From CAYSCZ01 sp051155775 (GTDB lineage: Bacteria > Bacteroidota > Bacteroidia > Cytophagales > Cyclobacteriaceae): 64,000 nucleotides of DNA. The notes beneath the pieces were generated by a model. It saw only the letters and a program-made list of their open reading frames with translations, had not been told where the DNA came from and did not search any database. Location: assembly GCA_051155775.1 (NCBI GenBank), contig DAXETV010000003.1, positions 1 to 64,000 of the forward strand, given 5' to 3'. A program made the position numbers and the translations under genes. Shown here one piece after another: positions 1 to 6,853 of this stretch. The first letter of the stretch is position 1. Every line of letters begins with the position of its first letter.

Positions 1-222
1 ATGCTGGCAAGAACTTGAAAAGAATTAAGAAATATAAGTTTTGGAAAGATGACAATCATGCCATTGAACTTGAGAGCCATATGATGGATAGTAGATTAGA
101 TTACATTCATCAAAACCCAGTTGAAGGTCATGATTGTAGATGAGGCTGAAAACTATATTTTTAGTTCCGCCAGGGATTATGGTGGGATACGAGGATTAGT
201 TGATGTTCAATTGATAAGTTAA
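1..222 (+). pseudogene. REP-associated (IS200-like, Y1) transposase, C-terminal remnant
   Basis: The reading frame enters from outside the window and decodes to the typical tail of REP-associated tyrosine transposases. It contains FWKDDNHAIEL and DYIHQNPVE in frame 3, then IVDEAENYIFSSARDYGG in frame 1, ending at the TAA at 220-222. A frameshift at about 121-130 breaks the conserved NPVEAG-like stretch, so the copy is dead unless it is a sequencing error. The catalytic HUH and tyrosine motifs would lie upstream and cannot be seen. A REP-like hairpin lies 19 bases downstream, as expected for this family. Family assignment rests on recognising the tail motif only. Confidence 0.72.
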
Positions 223-241
223 AAACTTAGTGATTTAGGAA

Positions 242-260
242 TCCTCGTTGCAAACGAGGA
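242..260. repeat. REP-like palindromic hairpin, copy 1
   Basis: Perfect 8-base arms, TCCTCGTT and AACGAGGA, flank the 3-base loop GCA. The hairpin sits directly after the transposase remnant. A near copy in inverted orientation lies at 1634-1654. REP-type hairpins next to REP-associated transposases are established. That this one was moved by the neighbouring transposase is inference. Confidence 0.65.
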
Positions 261-270
261 CTAGATGAGG

Positions 271-300
271 GGTATATGTTGAATTTTGTTCAACATATCC
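271..300. repeat. Stem-loop with one bulged base before the cassette boundary
   Basis: A 12-base-pair stem (271-283 with 289-300) has a single extrahelical T at 273 and the loop TTTTG. No T-run follows, so it is not a standard terminator. It ends four bases before the GTTACAGCGC cassette boundary, where the preceding attachment site would lie. A bulged base in a hairpin is typical of attC sites, but no matching outer arm (RYYYAAC) is visible to its left. Confidence 0.5.
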
Positions 301-347
301 GGATGTTACAGCGCATTATCTTCTCCACGCATATCTCCTAAACAAAC

Positions 348-378
348 TTGACATGAAGTAACTTTTAAGTTACATTTG
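348..378 (+). promoter_or_regulatory. Promoter with embedded palindromic operator for the toxin-antitoxin operon
   Basis: TTG at 348-350, 20 bases, then TACATTTG at 371-378 matches the Bacteroidota promoter consensus TTG and TAnnTTTG. Between and overlapping the two boxes is the palindrome GTAACTT, TT, AAGTTAC (358-373), well placed for repression by the HTH antitoxin. The toxin ATG begins only 5 bases after the -7 box, so the mRNA would be leaderless or nearly so if this promoter is used. Confidence 0.6.
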
Positions 379-382
379 TCGT

Positions 383-739
383 ATGAACAAGATCAGAGAG
401 GTCATTGCTTACAAACACTATTTTGAAGAGTTTCTGAACAATCAAACAACAAAAGTTCAGGACAAGATTTTCAAAATTATCGAGGCAATTGAGACTCTCG
501 AACGAGTTCCTGGTAATTACTTGAAGCATTTAACCGGAACTGACGGACTTTATGAAGCAAGGATTCAACTGGGATCGAATATTTGGAGAGTGTTCTGCTT
601 TTTTGATGGGAATCAACTGGTAATTCTGTTGAACGGATTTCAAAAGAAGACCCAGAAAACACCAAAGAAGGAAATTGAAAGAGCCGAACGATTAATGAAA
701 GAATATTATCAAAACAAAGCGAACGAACATGGAAACTAA
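383..739 (+). CDS. HigB-like (RelE superfamily, Gp49/DUF891) toxin
   Basis: This 118-residue protein has the layout of Gp49-like RelE/HigB toxins: an N-terminal helical part (KIREVIAYKHYFEEFLN), the segment YLKHLTGTDGLYEARIQ, the strand IWRVFCFFDGNQLVILLNGF, then the basic helix KKTQKTPKKEIERAERLMKEY. Members of this family usually cleave mRNA on the ribosome. The gene overlaps the following HTH gene by 11 bases, the typical HigBA order with the toxin first. The ATG is supported by the promoter just upstream and the absence of an earlier in-frame start. Function is inferred from family and context. Confidence 0.85.
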   Translation: MNKIREVIAYKHYFEEFLNNQTTKVQDKIFKIIEAIETLERVPGNYLKHLTGTDGLYEARIQLGSNIWRVFCFFDGNQLVILLNGFQKKTQKTPKKEIERAERLMKEYYQNKANEHGN

Positions 740-1019
740 ATCTTGGAAAACCATAAAAGATGACGTCTACGGAAAGAAGGGAACTCCTAGACGCGACCAA
801 CTCGAACGAGAAGTTGAAGGGCTGAAAATTGGCCTCCTTCTTCGTAAGGCACGCGAACAAAAACACCTAACTCAACAGCAACTAGGTGAACTTGTTGACA
901 AAAAGCGAACCTACATCTCACGGGTTGAGAACGATGGAAGCAACTTAACTCTTAAAACGCTCTACGACATTGTCGAGAAAGGACTTGGAGGCAAGGTGAC
1001 AATAAGCATCGATGTATAA
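729..1019 (+). CDS. HigA-like antitoxin, XRE-family HTH
   Basis: This 96-residue protein carries an XRE/Cro helix-turn-helix at about residues 33-85. The recognition region is LTQQQLGELVDKKRTYISRV, followed by NLTLKTLYDIVEKGLGGKV. The N-terminal 30 residues are charged and probably contact the toxin. The start codon lies inside the end of the toxin gene, so the two are translationally coupled. HigA-type antitoxins bind an operator in their own promoter, and the palindrome at 358-373 is the obvious candidate. The gene is followed after 4 bases by the attC-like element, leaving no room for more cargo. Confidence 0.88.
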   Translation: METKSWKTIKDDVYGKKGTPRRDQLEREVEGLKIGLLLRKAREQKHLTQQQLGELVDKKRTYISRVENDGSNLTLKTLYDIVEKGLGGKVTISIDV

Positions 1020-1023
1020 AACA

Positions 1024-1144
1024 GCGCTGTAACAGACGCTAAAAATCCATAGGCTAACCGAGCTACTTGCAAAGGTTTGTGGAACAGGATACTTTACCGA
1101 TATTTACAGATGTCCAGCCTACAGATTTTAGCTGAAGGTTATGC
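1024..1144. other. attC-like recombination site (imperfect inverted repeat)
   Basis: The outer arms are GTAAC (1029-1033) and GTTA (1138-1141), with spacers of 4-5 bases. The inner arms are at 1038-1055 and 1116-1132. They pair along 15 of 17 positions, with one extra A in the left arm and one two-base mismatch. About 60 bases separate the inner arms. Paired outer and inner boxes, an extrahelical base on one strand and a variable centre describe the attC architecture. The core GTTATGC matches GTTRRRY at six of seven positions, and the left core CTGTAAC matches RYYYAAC at five of seven. Confidence 0.55.
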
Positions 1145-1162
1145 TCAACTGGGACTCTGAAA

Positions 1163-1597
1163 ATGTTTGGAATACAAAATTCAAAGGATAGACTACAACA
1201 ACTCAAAGCGACATTAAATAATTTGCGACGAGATCAACTAAATATTTCACTTGCGGAACAAGCATGTTCAGATGCTTGGCATCTAAATGACTGGGTATTT
1301 GTTGAGCGTAGAAAGAATAACCCAAAGCTTACCAAAGAGAATTATCGGAAACAAATATATAATGATTGTCCAGAACTGAAAATCCTACATGATATTGCTA
1401 ATTCTATAAAACATAAAGAACTATCCAGTCCAAAAGTAAAAATTCAATCAACTCGAATACAAGCGGGACAATACAGCTCTGAATACTCAAAGGAGTATGA
1501 TACACCAAGACTGGAAGTTTATTTAGAAAATGATACAAGAATAGATGTAGACGATCTGGTTGAAACAGCAATTAACTATTGGGATAAAGAAGTCTGA
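1163..1597 (+). CDS. Hypothetical protein, possibly HEPN-like helical
   Basis: I do not recognise a named family for this 144-residue protein. It is mostly helical in its first 100 residues, with the segments AWHLNDWVF and CPELKILHDIANSIKHKEL, which resemble orphan cassette and defence-island proteins with a possible HEPN-like bundle. The C-terminal part is strand-rich (PRLEVYLENDTRIDVDDLVE). It has no signal peptide or membrane segment. The ATG lies 25 bases after the G at 1138, so it would be the first gene of a second cassette. Its left edge lacks a recognisable matching attC downstream. The HEPN suggestion is weak and I infer no activity. Confidence 0.6.
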   Translation: MFGIQNSKDRLQQLKATLNNLRRDQLNISLAEQACSDAWHLNDWVFVERRKNNPKLTKENYRKQIYNDCPELKILHDIANSIKHKELSSPKVKIQSTRIQAGQYSSEYSKEYDTPRLEVYLENDTRIDVDDLVETAINYWDKEV

Positions 1598-1764
1598 CAA
1601 CTTATCTCAACTAACCAAAGCGCACCTTTTCTCGTCCTTGTTTGCAACGTGGATGATTAAATTTCGAGCATTTGAAATGTGAATAGTAAAATTGCAACAT
1701 GTCTGGAGACCGTTACAGGATTTGTGCGATCGCTACAATATTGAATATCTACATAGCTTTTTAA
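1598..1764. other. Intergenic end of the accessory region
   Basis: Apart from the REP-like copy, this spacer holds a second GTTACAG at 1712-1718, identical to the first seven bases of the cassette boundary at 305. AACTAAC at 1606-1612 fits the RYYYAAC core at six of seven positions. I could not find inner arms that pair convincingly between them, so I do not call a second attC here. No ORF or RNA gene is visible. Confidence 0.4.
1634..1654. repeat. REP-like element, copy 2, inverted relative to copy 1
   Basis: Read on the minus strand this is ATCC, A, CGTTGCAAAC, A, AGGAC. Copy 1 with its flanks (241-261) is the same except T and G at the two separating positions, so 19 of 21 bases match. 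The two changes weaken the stem. Together the two copies bracket the cassette-like region 261-1633 in inverted orientation. Confidence 0.6.
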
Positions 1765-2517
1765 TTAATGCCGGGTTTTCTTAAGCTCATCCAATAGTTT
1801 TTTTACCTGTAAATCGCCAAATCCATAGATACTTTCCCGTCTACTGAATTCATTGAAGATTGGCATGAATTCTTCTGTATTTAAATCATTCATTATTTCC
1901 AGGAGGGTTTCAGCAGGCCTTCCGATACTATTTTCGCCAGAATATCTTGCAATATGTGCTTCCACTGCTGTTCGAATAAATGGAAATATCTTACTTAGTT
2001 CACTGGCCGCTTTGAGGAGTTGCTCATTTTCACCCTTTTTATATAGCTCCCACAGATTTGCAATCTTATCAATCCTGTGTATCTGGGTTCTTTTATGAAA
2101 AATCTGCATGAGCTCAGTTTGGTCTAATCCACCAAAACCAAACCGGGTATGGATATCTGGTCTTATGAAAAAAATTTTACAATCACCTGAAAACTTGAAT
2201 AATAATGATGCTACAAACCAAAAGTTCACCTGGCAGAATAAATCATCTTCAAACCATAAGTTAATGGATGATTGCCTGGGTATGTTCATAATTTTTTCAA
2301 ACTCTGAAACACTATCCTCATAGTATGCCTGTAAAGAAATATCCTCATAATATCTGTTGATAAATCTGGCCCTAACCTGAAAGAATTCTTCCAGGGTGTT
2401 GCTTTCCACAGCTCCATCCACCAGACATTCACGTGCCACTATAATCTCTCCTTCAATTTTGGGGGGAAACTGATCTTTAAGCGAGTCGCCATTTAATATG
2501 TGGTAGTGTTCTCCCAT
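1765..2517 (-). CDS. DUF1835 domain-containing protein
   Basis: This 250-residue cytoplasmic protein starts with HILNGDSLKDQFPPKIEGEI, followed by VARECLVDGAV and NLWFEDDLFCQVNFWF, the hallmark segments of the DUF1835 family (about residues 5-120). The C-terminal half is helical and charged. No catalytic motif is known for this family and no function can be assigned. The gene stands alone, divergent from the NTF2-like gene, and has ordinary host-like codon use, so it marks the right edge of the accessory region. Confidence 0.8.
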   Translation of the reverse strand: MGEHYHILNGDSLKDQFPPKIEGEIIVARECLVDGAVESNTLEEFFQVRARFINRYYEDISLQAYYEDSVSEFEKIMNIPRQSSINLWFEDDLFCQVNFWFVASLLFKFSGDCKIFFIRPDIHTRFGFGGLDQTELMQIFHKRTQIHRIDKIANLWELYKKGENEQLLKAASELSKIFPFIRTAVEAHIARYSGENSIGRPAETLLEIMNDLNTEEFMPIFNEFSRRESIYGFGDLQVKKLLDELKKTRH

Positions 2518-2636
2518 TTCACAAATTTCAGTTTAAAAATGTCAAAATACTTCTCAGAAACATAAAATTGATTATAGACATAATCTCATCCGTTTAGCTT
2601 ACATTTAAATTATTAACCTTTAAATTTTTTAGTTAT

Positions 2637-2993
2637 ATGTCGACACAAGAAGTAGCCAACCGATTGGTGGAATTATGCCGCCAGGGAAAATTTTCAGAAG
2701 CTCAGGAAACGCTTTATGCTGAAAATGCTGTAAGTCTGGAACCCGGATTTCCGAAAGCAGAAGGGATGGAAGCCCTCAGGGAAAAAGGGAGGCAGTTTGA
2801 GGGCATGGTAGAGGAAATGTATGGGGCGGAGGTTTCAGATCCATTGGTAGCCAACGATTTTTTTAGTTTGGTAATGACCATCGATGTAAAATACAAAGGT
2901 GAGGAAAGACGAGATGATTCTGAGATTTGTGTTTACCAGGTCAAAGATGGTAAGGTAGTTTTAGAGCAGTTTTTTTATAACACCGATGAATAA
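2637..2993 (+). CDS. SnoaL/NTF2-like domain protein
   Basis: This 118-residue protein has the pattern of the NTF2-like superfamily: an N-terminal helix pair (EVANRLVELCRQGKFSEAQETLY), AENAVSLEPG, a helix with EALREKGRQFEGM, then strands FSLVMTIDVKYKGEERR and ICVYQVKDGKVVLEQFFY. SnoaL-like proteins of this size fold as a cone with an internal cavity and have varied small-molecule or enzymatic roles. The substrate cannot be told from sequence. It is a single-gene unit without signal peptide. Confidence 0.82.
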   Translation: MSTQEVANRLVELCRQGKFSEAQETLYAENAVSLEPGFPKAEGMEALREKGRQFEGMVEEMYGAEVSDPLVANDFFSLVMTIDVKYKGEERRDDSEICVYQVKDGKVVLEQFFYNTDE

Positions 2994-3338
2994 GACAGGT
3001 TTAAGTACCCATAATTTTTGGTGATTAGAAAATTAGGCCGGTTTTTTATTCACTGTTATTCCTTAACCACTCTTAATAGTAAAACCAACTTCTGTTGGAT
3101 ATATCTTTCTAGCTGATTGGAATGCTCTTCGAAGTTTGTAATGCTGAAGTTGTATAATGGGATGTCTGAGTCAAAAAAGGGCTGAGGAGCCGGTTGGAAA
3201 CCGAAAGGGCCTAGTGCTAGTGGCCGGTTCCAACGGCGGGTGGCCTGTGTGGATGACAAGGGGCATGGTTAGTGGGCCTTCACTAATCCTGATTTTTAGC
3301 AGGAATAATATGCAAAGGCCCATCTTTTTATCTTAGGC
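2994..3338. other. 345-base intergenic region with a long imperfect hairpin
   Basis: The main structure is an inverted repeat, CCGGTTGGAA at 3190-3199 and TTCCAACGG at 3228-3236. The local stretch is rich in G and C and contains further GGCC pairs in the loop. This contrasts with the AT-rich flanks. A minus-strand ORF of 67 codons crosses it, but resembles no protein I know. No tRNA or rRNA pattern is visible. Confidence 0.45.
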
Positions 3339-4346
3339 TTAGGCAGTCATACCTGCTTCTTTCAGCAACTCATTCACCTGGTGGAGGCCTAATCTTGGGC
3401 CGTGATGTTGTACAACCTTTGAAGAGGCCAGGCTGGCAAATTTACCGGCCTCCTGCAATGGCTTGCCGGTACTGACGGCGTAAAGAAAGGCACCGGCAAA
3501 CATATCACCCGCACCAACGGTATCGATGGCCTTTACTATGTTCGGTTCGATCTCATGGTAGTTTTTCCCGTCATAGACTAATGAGCCTTTCTTCCCGAGG
3601 GTAATTACAAATGTGTTGGCTACTTTTTCGAGGCCTTCACACACTTCTTTGATGTCATTTTTACCGGTAAATAGCTGCGCTTCTTCTTCGTTTGAGAATA
3701 GCAGATCCAATCCACCGCTATTGGTTATCATTTTCATGTTATCGCCGAAATATTTAACCATGCTGGGATCAGAAAAACTAAGTACTTTTTTCACATTATG
3801 TTTCTCCGCCATTTTCTTAGCTTCCATGATGGCCTTAAAACCATCTTCCGAAGAGACCAGGTAACCCTCCATATACAAATACTCTGATTCTTTCAGGGCT
3901 TCCTCATGAACATCCGCAGGAGAAAGATTGGTGGTTATCCCCAAATAAGTATTCATGGTGCGTTCGGCATCCGGCGTTACCATCACCAGGCATTTTCCGG
4001 TGATTCCATTTTCCAGATGGTCATGATCGAGGTTTGTTTTTACGCCACAACGTTCCAGGTCTTCGATGTAGAACTTTCCAAATTCGTCTCCGGCTACCTT
4101 ACAGGTGTAGTAACAGTGGCCACCAAACTGACTAATGGATACGATGGTGTTAGCGGCGGACCCTCCACATTGCATGGTATTCTGGTTAATATTCATGTCG
4201 CCAATCAGGCGGTGTTGTTTTTCTTCGTCCACCAGTGTCATAAACCCTTTTTCGACTTTATGGTCGGTTAAAAAATCATCTTCCACCTCAAATATGATAT
4301 CAACCAGCGCATTGCCTAATCCATAGACATCGTATTTCTTTTTCAT
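3339..4346 (-). CDS. Adenosine kinase-like PfkB-family sugar kinase
   Basis: This 335-residue protein has both PfkB signatures: the N-terminal GGSAANTI at about residue 62 and the C-terminal DTVGAGDMFAGAF, with the catalytic aspartate near residue 281. The start YDVYGLGNALVDI and the end LASSKVVQHHGPRL are typical of the bacterial adenosine kinase group, which makes AMP from adenosine and ATP. Ribokinase-group enzymes for other nucleosides are the main alternative. It sits alone, 25 bases downstream of the glycerophosphodiesterase gene and likely in its transcript. ahcY at 40766, elsewhere in the window, produces adenosine. Confidence 0.85.
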   Translation of the reverse strand: MKKKYDVYGLGNALVDIIFEVEDDFLTDHKVEKGFMTLVDEEKQHRLIGDMNINQNTMQCGGSAANTIVSISQFGGHCYYTCKVAGDEFGKFYIEDLERCGVKTNLDHDHLENGITGKCLVMVTPDAERTMNTYLGITTNLSPADVHEEALKESEYLYMEGYLVSSEDGFKAIMEAKKMAEKHNVKKVLSFSDPSMVKYFGDNMKMITNSGGLDLLFSNEEEAQLFTGKNDIKEVCEGLEKVANTFVITLGKKGSLVYDGKNYHEIEPNIVKAIDTVGAGDMFAGAFLYAVSTGKPLQEAGKFASLASSKVVQHHGPRLGLHQVNELLKEAGMTA

Positions 4347-4371
4347 AAAATTTCTGTTTTATAATATGTAA

Positions 4372-5256
4372 TTAATTATTCTTTATAATTGATAAAGCCC
4401 GATCCGGATAGTCGGTGATGACCCCATCCACGCCCCAGTTTATATAATTTACCATGTCTTCCTTATCATTTAAGGTCCAGGGGATGACCAAAATATCTTT
4501 TTCATGAAGGGAATTAATATCCTGTTGGTTAATCAGCTTAAAATAAGGACTGTAGATGGTGGGATAAAATCCCAGCCTTTCTAAATTTTCTTCCGTTGAC
4601 CCATCGTTTTCTACTAAAGCTGCCAGCCGAACTTCTGGATAATTGCGGTTAAAATATTTTAATATCCTGAAGTCAAAAGATTGGATGGTGATACGTTCCC
4701 ATGGAATATAATTATTTATTAGACGGTAAATCATATCCGAAAAATCTGACGGGAGCGGGTGATAAACGGAATCACCCTGAGGGCTGCTTTTTAATTCAAT
4801 ATTGTATTTAATGGTTTGGTTACTTTTTGCTTCTGCCATTTCAAATACCTGCTTTAACAATGGCTTTGGCACTTTCATTTTTTCCTGGTCAGGGAACCGG
4901 GGATTTCCGAGGGACCCACAGTCAAATCGGGATACCTCATGGTAAGTCATTGTAAAGATGTTGAATTGCTTTTCATCTGCCTCTGAGATTTTCTGCCCTG
5001 AAGAATCCAGACAAATAGTATGGGCAAAGTAAGGTTCATGTGAGACTATTATTTGACTATCTGCGGTAATAGCAAGATCCAGCTCCAATGTGGTAACACC
5101 CAATGCTATAGCCTTTTCAAAAGCCGGCATAGTATTTTCGGGTAGTAATCCCCTGGCTCCTCTGTGGCCCTGGATATCAATATTTTGTATATCTTTTTTC
5201 TCTGAACACGAGTATAGTATTAACAATATTGATAAAATAACGATATTTTTGAACAT
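4372..5256 (-). CDS. Glycerophosphodiester phosphodiesterase family lipoprotein
   Basis: The 294-residue product begins with a lipoprotein signal (MFKNIVILSILLILYSC), so the mature protein is probably anchored in a membrane facing the periplasm or outside. The GDPD domain follows at once with GHRGARGLLPENTMPAF, the catalytic histidine-arginine region, then LELDLAITADSQIIVSHEP for the metal-binding acidic residues and second histidine. The end (IPWTLNDKEDMVNYINWGVDGVITDYPD, split here) is the standard GDPD C-terminus. It would hydrolyse glycerophosphodiesters to glycerol 3-phosphate and an alcohol. Substrate preference is unknown. Confidence 0.85.
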   Translation of the reverse strand: MFKNIVILSILLILYSCSEKKDIQNIDIQGHRGARGLLPENTMPAFEKAIALGVTTLELDLAITADSQIIVSHEPYFAHTICLDSSGQKISEADEKQFNIFTMTYHEVSRFDCGSLGNPRFPDQEKMKVPKPLLKQVFEMAEAKSNQTIKYNIELKSSPQGDSVYHPLPSDFSDMIYRLINNYIPWERITIQSFDFRILKYFNRNYPEVRLAALVENDGSTEENLERLGFYPTIYSPYFKLINQQDINSLHEKDILVIPWTLNDKEDMVNYINWGVDGVITDYPDRALSIIKNN

Positions 5257-5293
5257 TTACCAGTTTTGAAGAAGTACAAAACAAACATATTTC

Positions 5294-5758
5294 ATGATGC
5301 TAAAAAAATTGCCGTGGTTGTTTTTTCTGGTTTTATTCGGATGCATTAGAGTAGAACCCATTGAGTTTCAAAAGATTAAGAATATAAAACTAATATCTTC
5401 AGAAAAAGATAACCTCTTACTCAGGGGCGACCTGACCATATTCAACCCAAACAGCATCAGTGGCATTGTAGAAAAATTTAATCTGACCACTACCATCGAT
5501 GATCAGAAAGTAGCAGAGACCAGGGAAATTGATCAAACACTGATAGCAGCCAATAATGTTACACCCATCCCATTTGAAAGCAAACTAGACTTGAAGAACC
5601 TGGGCAAAGTGATGGAAAAGCAGGCTTTTGGTTTTCTACTTGGGGGGGAGGTGGAGCTGGATTTTCAGGGTGAGATTACCAGCAACATCAAAGGATTCTC
5701 CAAGACCTCACAGATTAACTTCAAGAAAAAGATTTCGCTTCAAAACCTAAGCCTTTAA
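5294..5758 (+). CDS. LEA14-like (LEA_2) domain lipoprotein
   Basis: A short signal ends in FLVLFGC, giving a lipoprotein of about 137 mature residues. The rest is a single beta-rich domain with LRGDLTIFNPNSISGIVEKF, the pattern of LEA type 2 domains (an internal NP motif followed by alternating strands). Such proteins are widespread in Bacteroidota and have no established role. It ends four bases inside the end of the convergent phosphoesterase gene. Two ATG codons (5294 and 5297) are possible starts and differ by one residue. Confidence 0.72.
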   Translation: MMLKKLPWLFFLVLFGCIRVEPIEFQKIKNIKLISSEKDNLLLRGDLTIFNPNSISGIVEKFNLTTTIDDQKVAETREIDQTLIAANNVTPIPFESKLDLKNLGKVMEKQAFGFLLGGEVELDFQGEITSNIKGFSKTSQINFKKKISLQNLSL

Positions 5759-6819
5759 GAGAGAAGCCTGATTCTTGTAAATATATAATCCAGATGTTCG
5801 CAATTGATAGTCATCCGGTAGTAATCGGTATTTTTAAGCGGCTCGGGGTCATAGCCGGTATTTTTTAAATATTTCTTACTTATTTTTTTATCAAACCAAT
5901 GGATCAAACTAATGTAATGATTATCTATCTCCAGACAGGTTATCCCTCGCTTGCCAATGACAGTGCCTGAGTTGAAAACACTTGGAATATGAAATATGGT
6001 GTTGTACAGATTATTTTGATAAGTAAAATCTTTATGTTGGTTGTAGAACTTCATGAGTTCTTTCTTATAAGAATTTATGCTTTCCCTGATCTTTGAGGTG
6101 TCCTTATGATTGGCGCTATAATCCCTGCATAGTTGTTCGATCTTATATTTCAGCCGGTCCACTTTGTGTAAAGATTCAAATAATGGACGGTGGGTATGGC
6201 CAATAACCGAGGCTATTTTGTTGACATTTGAATAGGTATAAACTTTCTTTTCGATTTTAAACTGCTTGGTGCTGCTATGGGAAACAGAATAATTTTTTAT
6301 TCCTAAAGGGTTGGCGAAATATTTCAGGGTAAAGCCAACCAACTGATTGTGCTTCTGATACTTTTTGCTGGCTTGATGTCCATGAAATACAAAGATGTTG
6401 TTGTCATTGTAACTTAATTTATAACCCTCCTTTAAAGGATACTGCATCGGTATATCTTTTTTTACAGACAATAGAAGGTCATGATTACCGAAGGTTTTTA
6501 GGAGTTTTTGATCGGCTGCAAACTGGTCAAATATTTTATAAACCCCATTCCAGTTTTTTGAGATCCTGGTCAAAGAGAACTTTTGCAATTCTTCAATATC
6601 TCCGTTTAGTACTAATTTAAAGCCCCTTGGCAGATAATATTCCTGTAGCGTTTTAGTAAACAGTTTGGAATTTCTCTTGAAGTCATCAGTGGTGCCTCCG
6701 TCACCCATATGTAAGTCACTAAAAATGACTATTTTGTCATTATCCTTAATTTTGATCTTTTCTGAATGATCATATAATTTATCGAGTTGCTTGAATACTA
6801 TTTTACTATCCAGTTTCAA
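5755..6819 (-). CDS. Calcineurin-like metallophosphoesterase
   Basis: This 354-residue protein has the metallophosphoesterase motifs in order: FSDLHMGDGG (about residue 32), NGDIEEL, TFGNHDLLL, FVFHGHQ and SVIGHTHRP. All metal ligands are present. No signal peptide is seen. The C-terminal region is longer than in LpxH, and the true LpxH is at 36539, so lipid A synthesis is not its job. It follows the glucosidase gene by 34 bases on the same strand and may be cotranscribed with the sugar genes, but its substrate is unknown. Confidence 0.82.
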   Translation of the reverse strand: MKLDSKIVFKQLDKLYDHSEKIKIKDNDKIVIFSDLHMGDGGTTDDFKRNSKLFTKTLQEYYLPRGFKLVLNGDIEELQKFSLTRISKNWNGVYKIFDQFAADQKLLKTFGNHDLLLSVKKDIPMQYPLKEGYKLSYNDNNIFVFHGHQASKKYQKHNQLVGFTLKYFANPLGIKNYSVSHSSTKQFKIEKKVYTYSNVNKIASVIGHTHRPLFESLHKVDRLKYKIEQLCRDYSANHKDTSKIRESINSYKKELMKFYNQHKDFTYQNNLYNTIFHIPSVFNSGTVIGKRGITCLEIDNHYISLIHWFDKKISKKYLKNTGYDPEPLKNTDYYRMTINCEHLDYIFTRIRLLS

Positions 6820-6853
6820 ACTTTATTTTTTTGATGGCAAATCATATTCAAAA

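Larger units (their letters stand above)
305..1138 (+). mobile_element. Candidate integron-type gene cassette carrying a toxin-antitoxin pair
   Basis: The proposed cassette runs from G^TTACAGCGC at 305 to G^TTATGC at 1138. Its left edge (304-314) is exactly complementary over 11 bases to GCGCTGTAACA at 1024-1034, the outer left arm of the attC-like fold that closes the cassette. In integrated cassettes the R'' arm pairs with the cassette's own left end, which is restored to R' in the circular form, so this is a specific prediction that the sequence meets. The content is one compact toxin-antitoxin operon, a common cassette cargo. No integrase gene is in the window, so this would be a cluster of attC sites lacking an integrase (CALIN). 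The core sites match the consensus only partly. Confidence 0.5.

Noticed and set aside
242..300. CRISPR or intrinsic terminator reading of the hairpins
   Set aside because: There are no regularly spaced repeats, and neither hairpin is followed by a T-run.
477..866. 129-codon minus-strand ORF
   Set aside because: It lies entirely opposite the toxin-antitoxin genes, whose protein families are clear. Its translation resembles nothing known.
1605..1718. A second attC site ending at GTTACAG (1712)
   Set aside because: Core-like heptamers are present at both ends, but I found no paired inner arms and the left arm does not complement the cassette edge at 1138. It is noted only as a possible remnant.
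3056..3259. 67-codon minus-strand ORF
   Set aside because: It crosses a hairpin-rich GC-shifted stretch, lacks known motifs and a promoter, and has odd composition. Probably not a gene.
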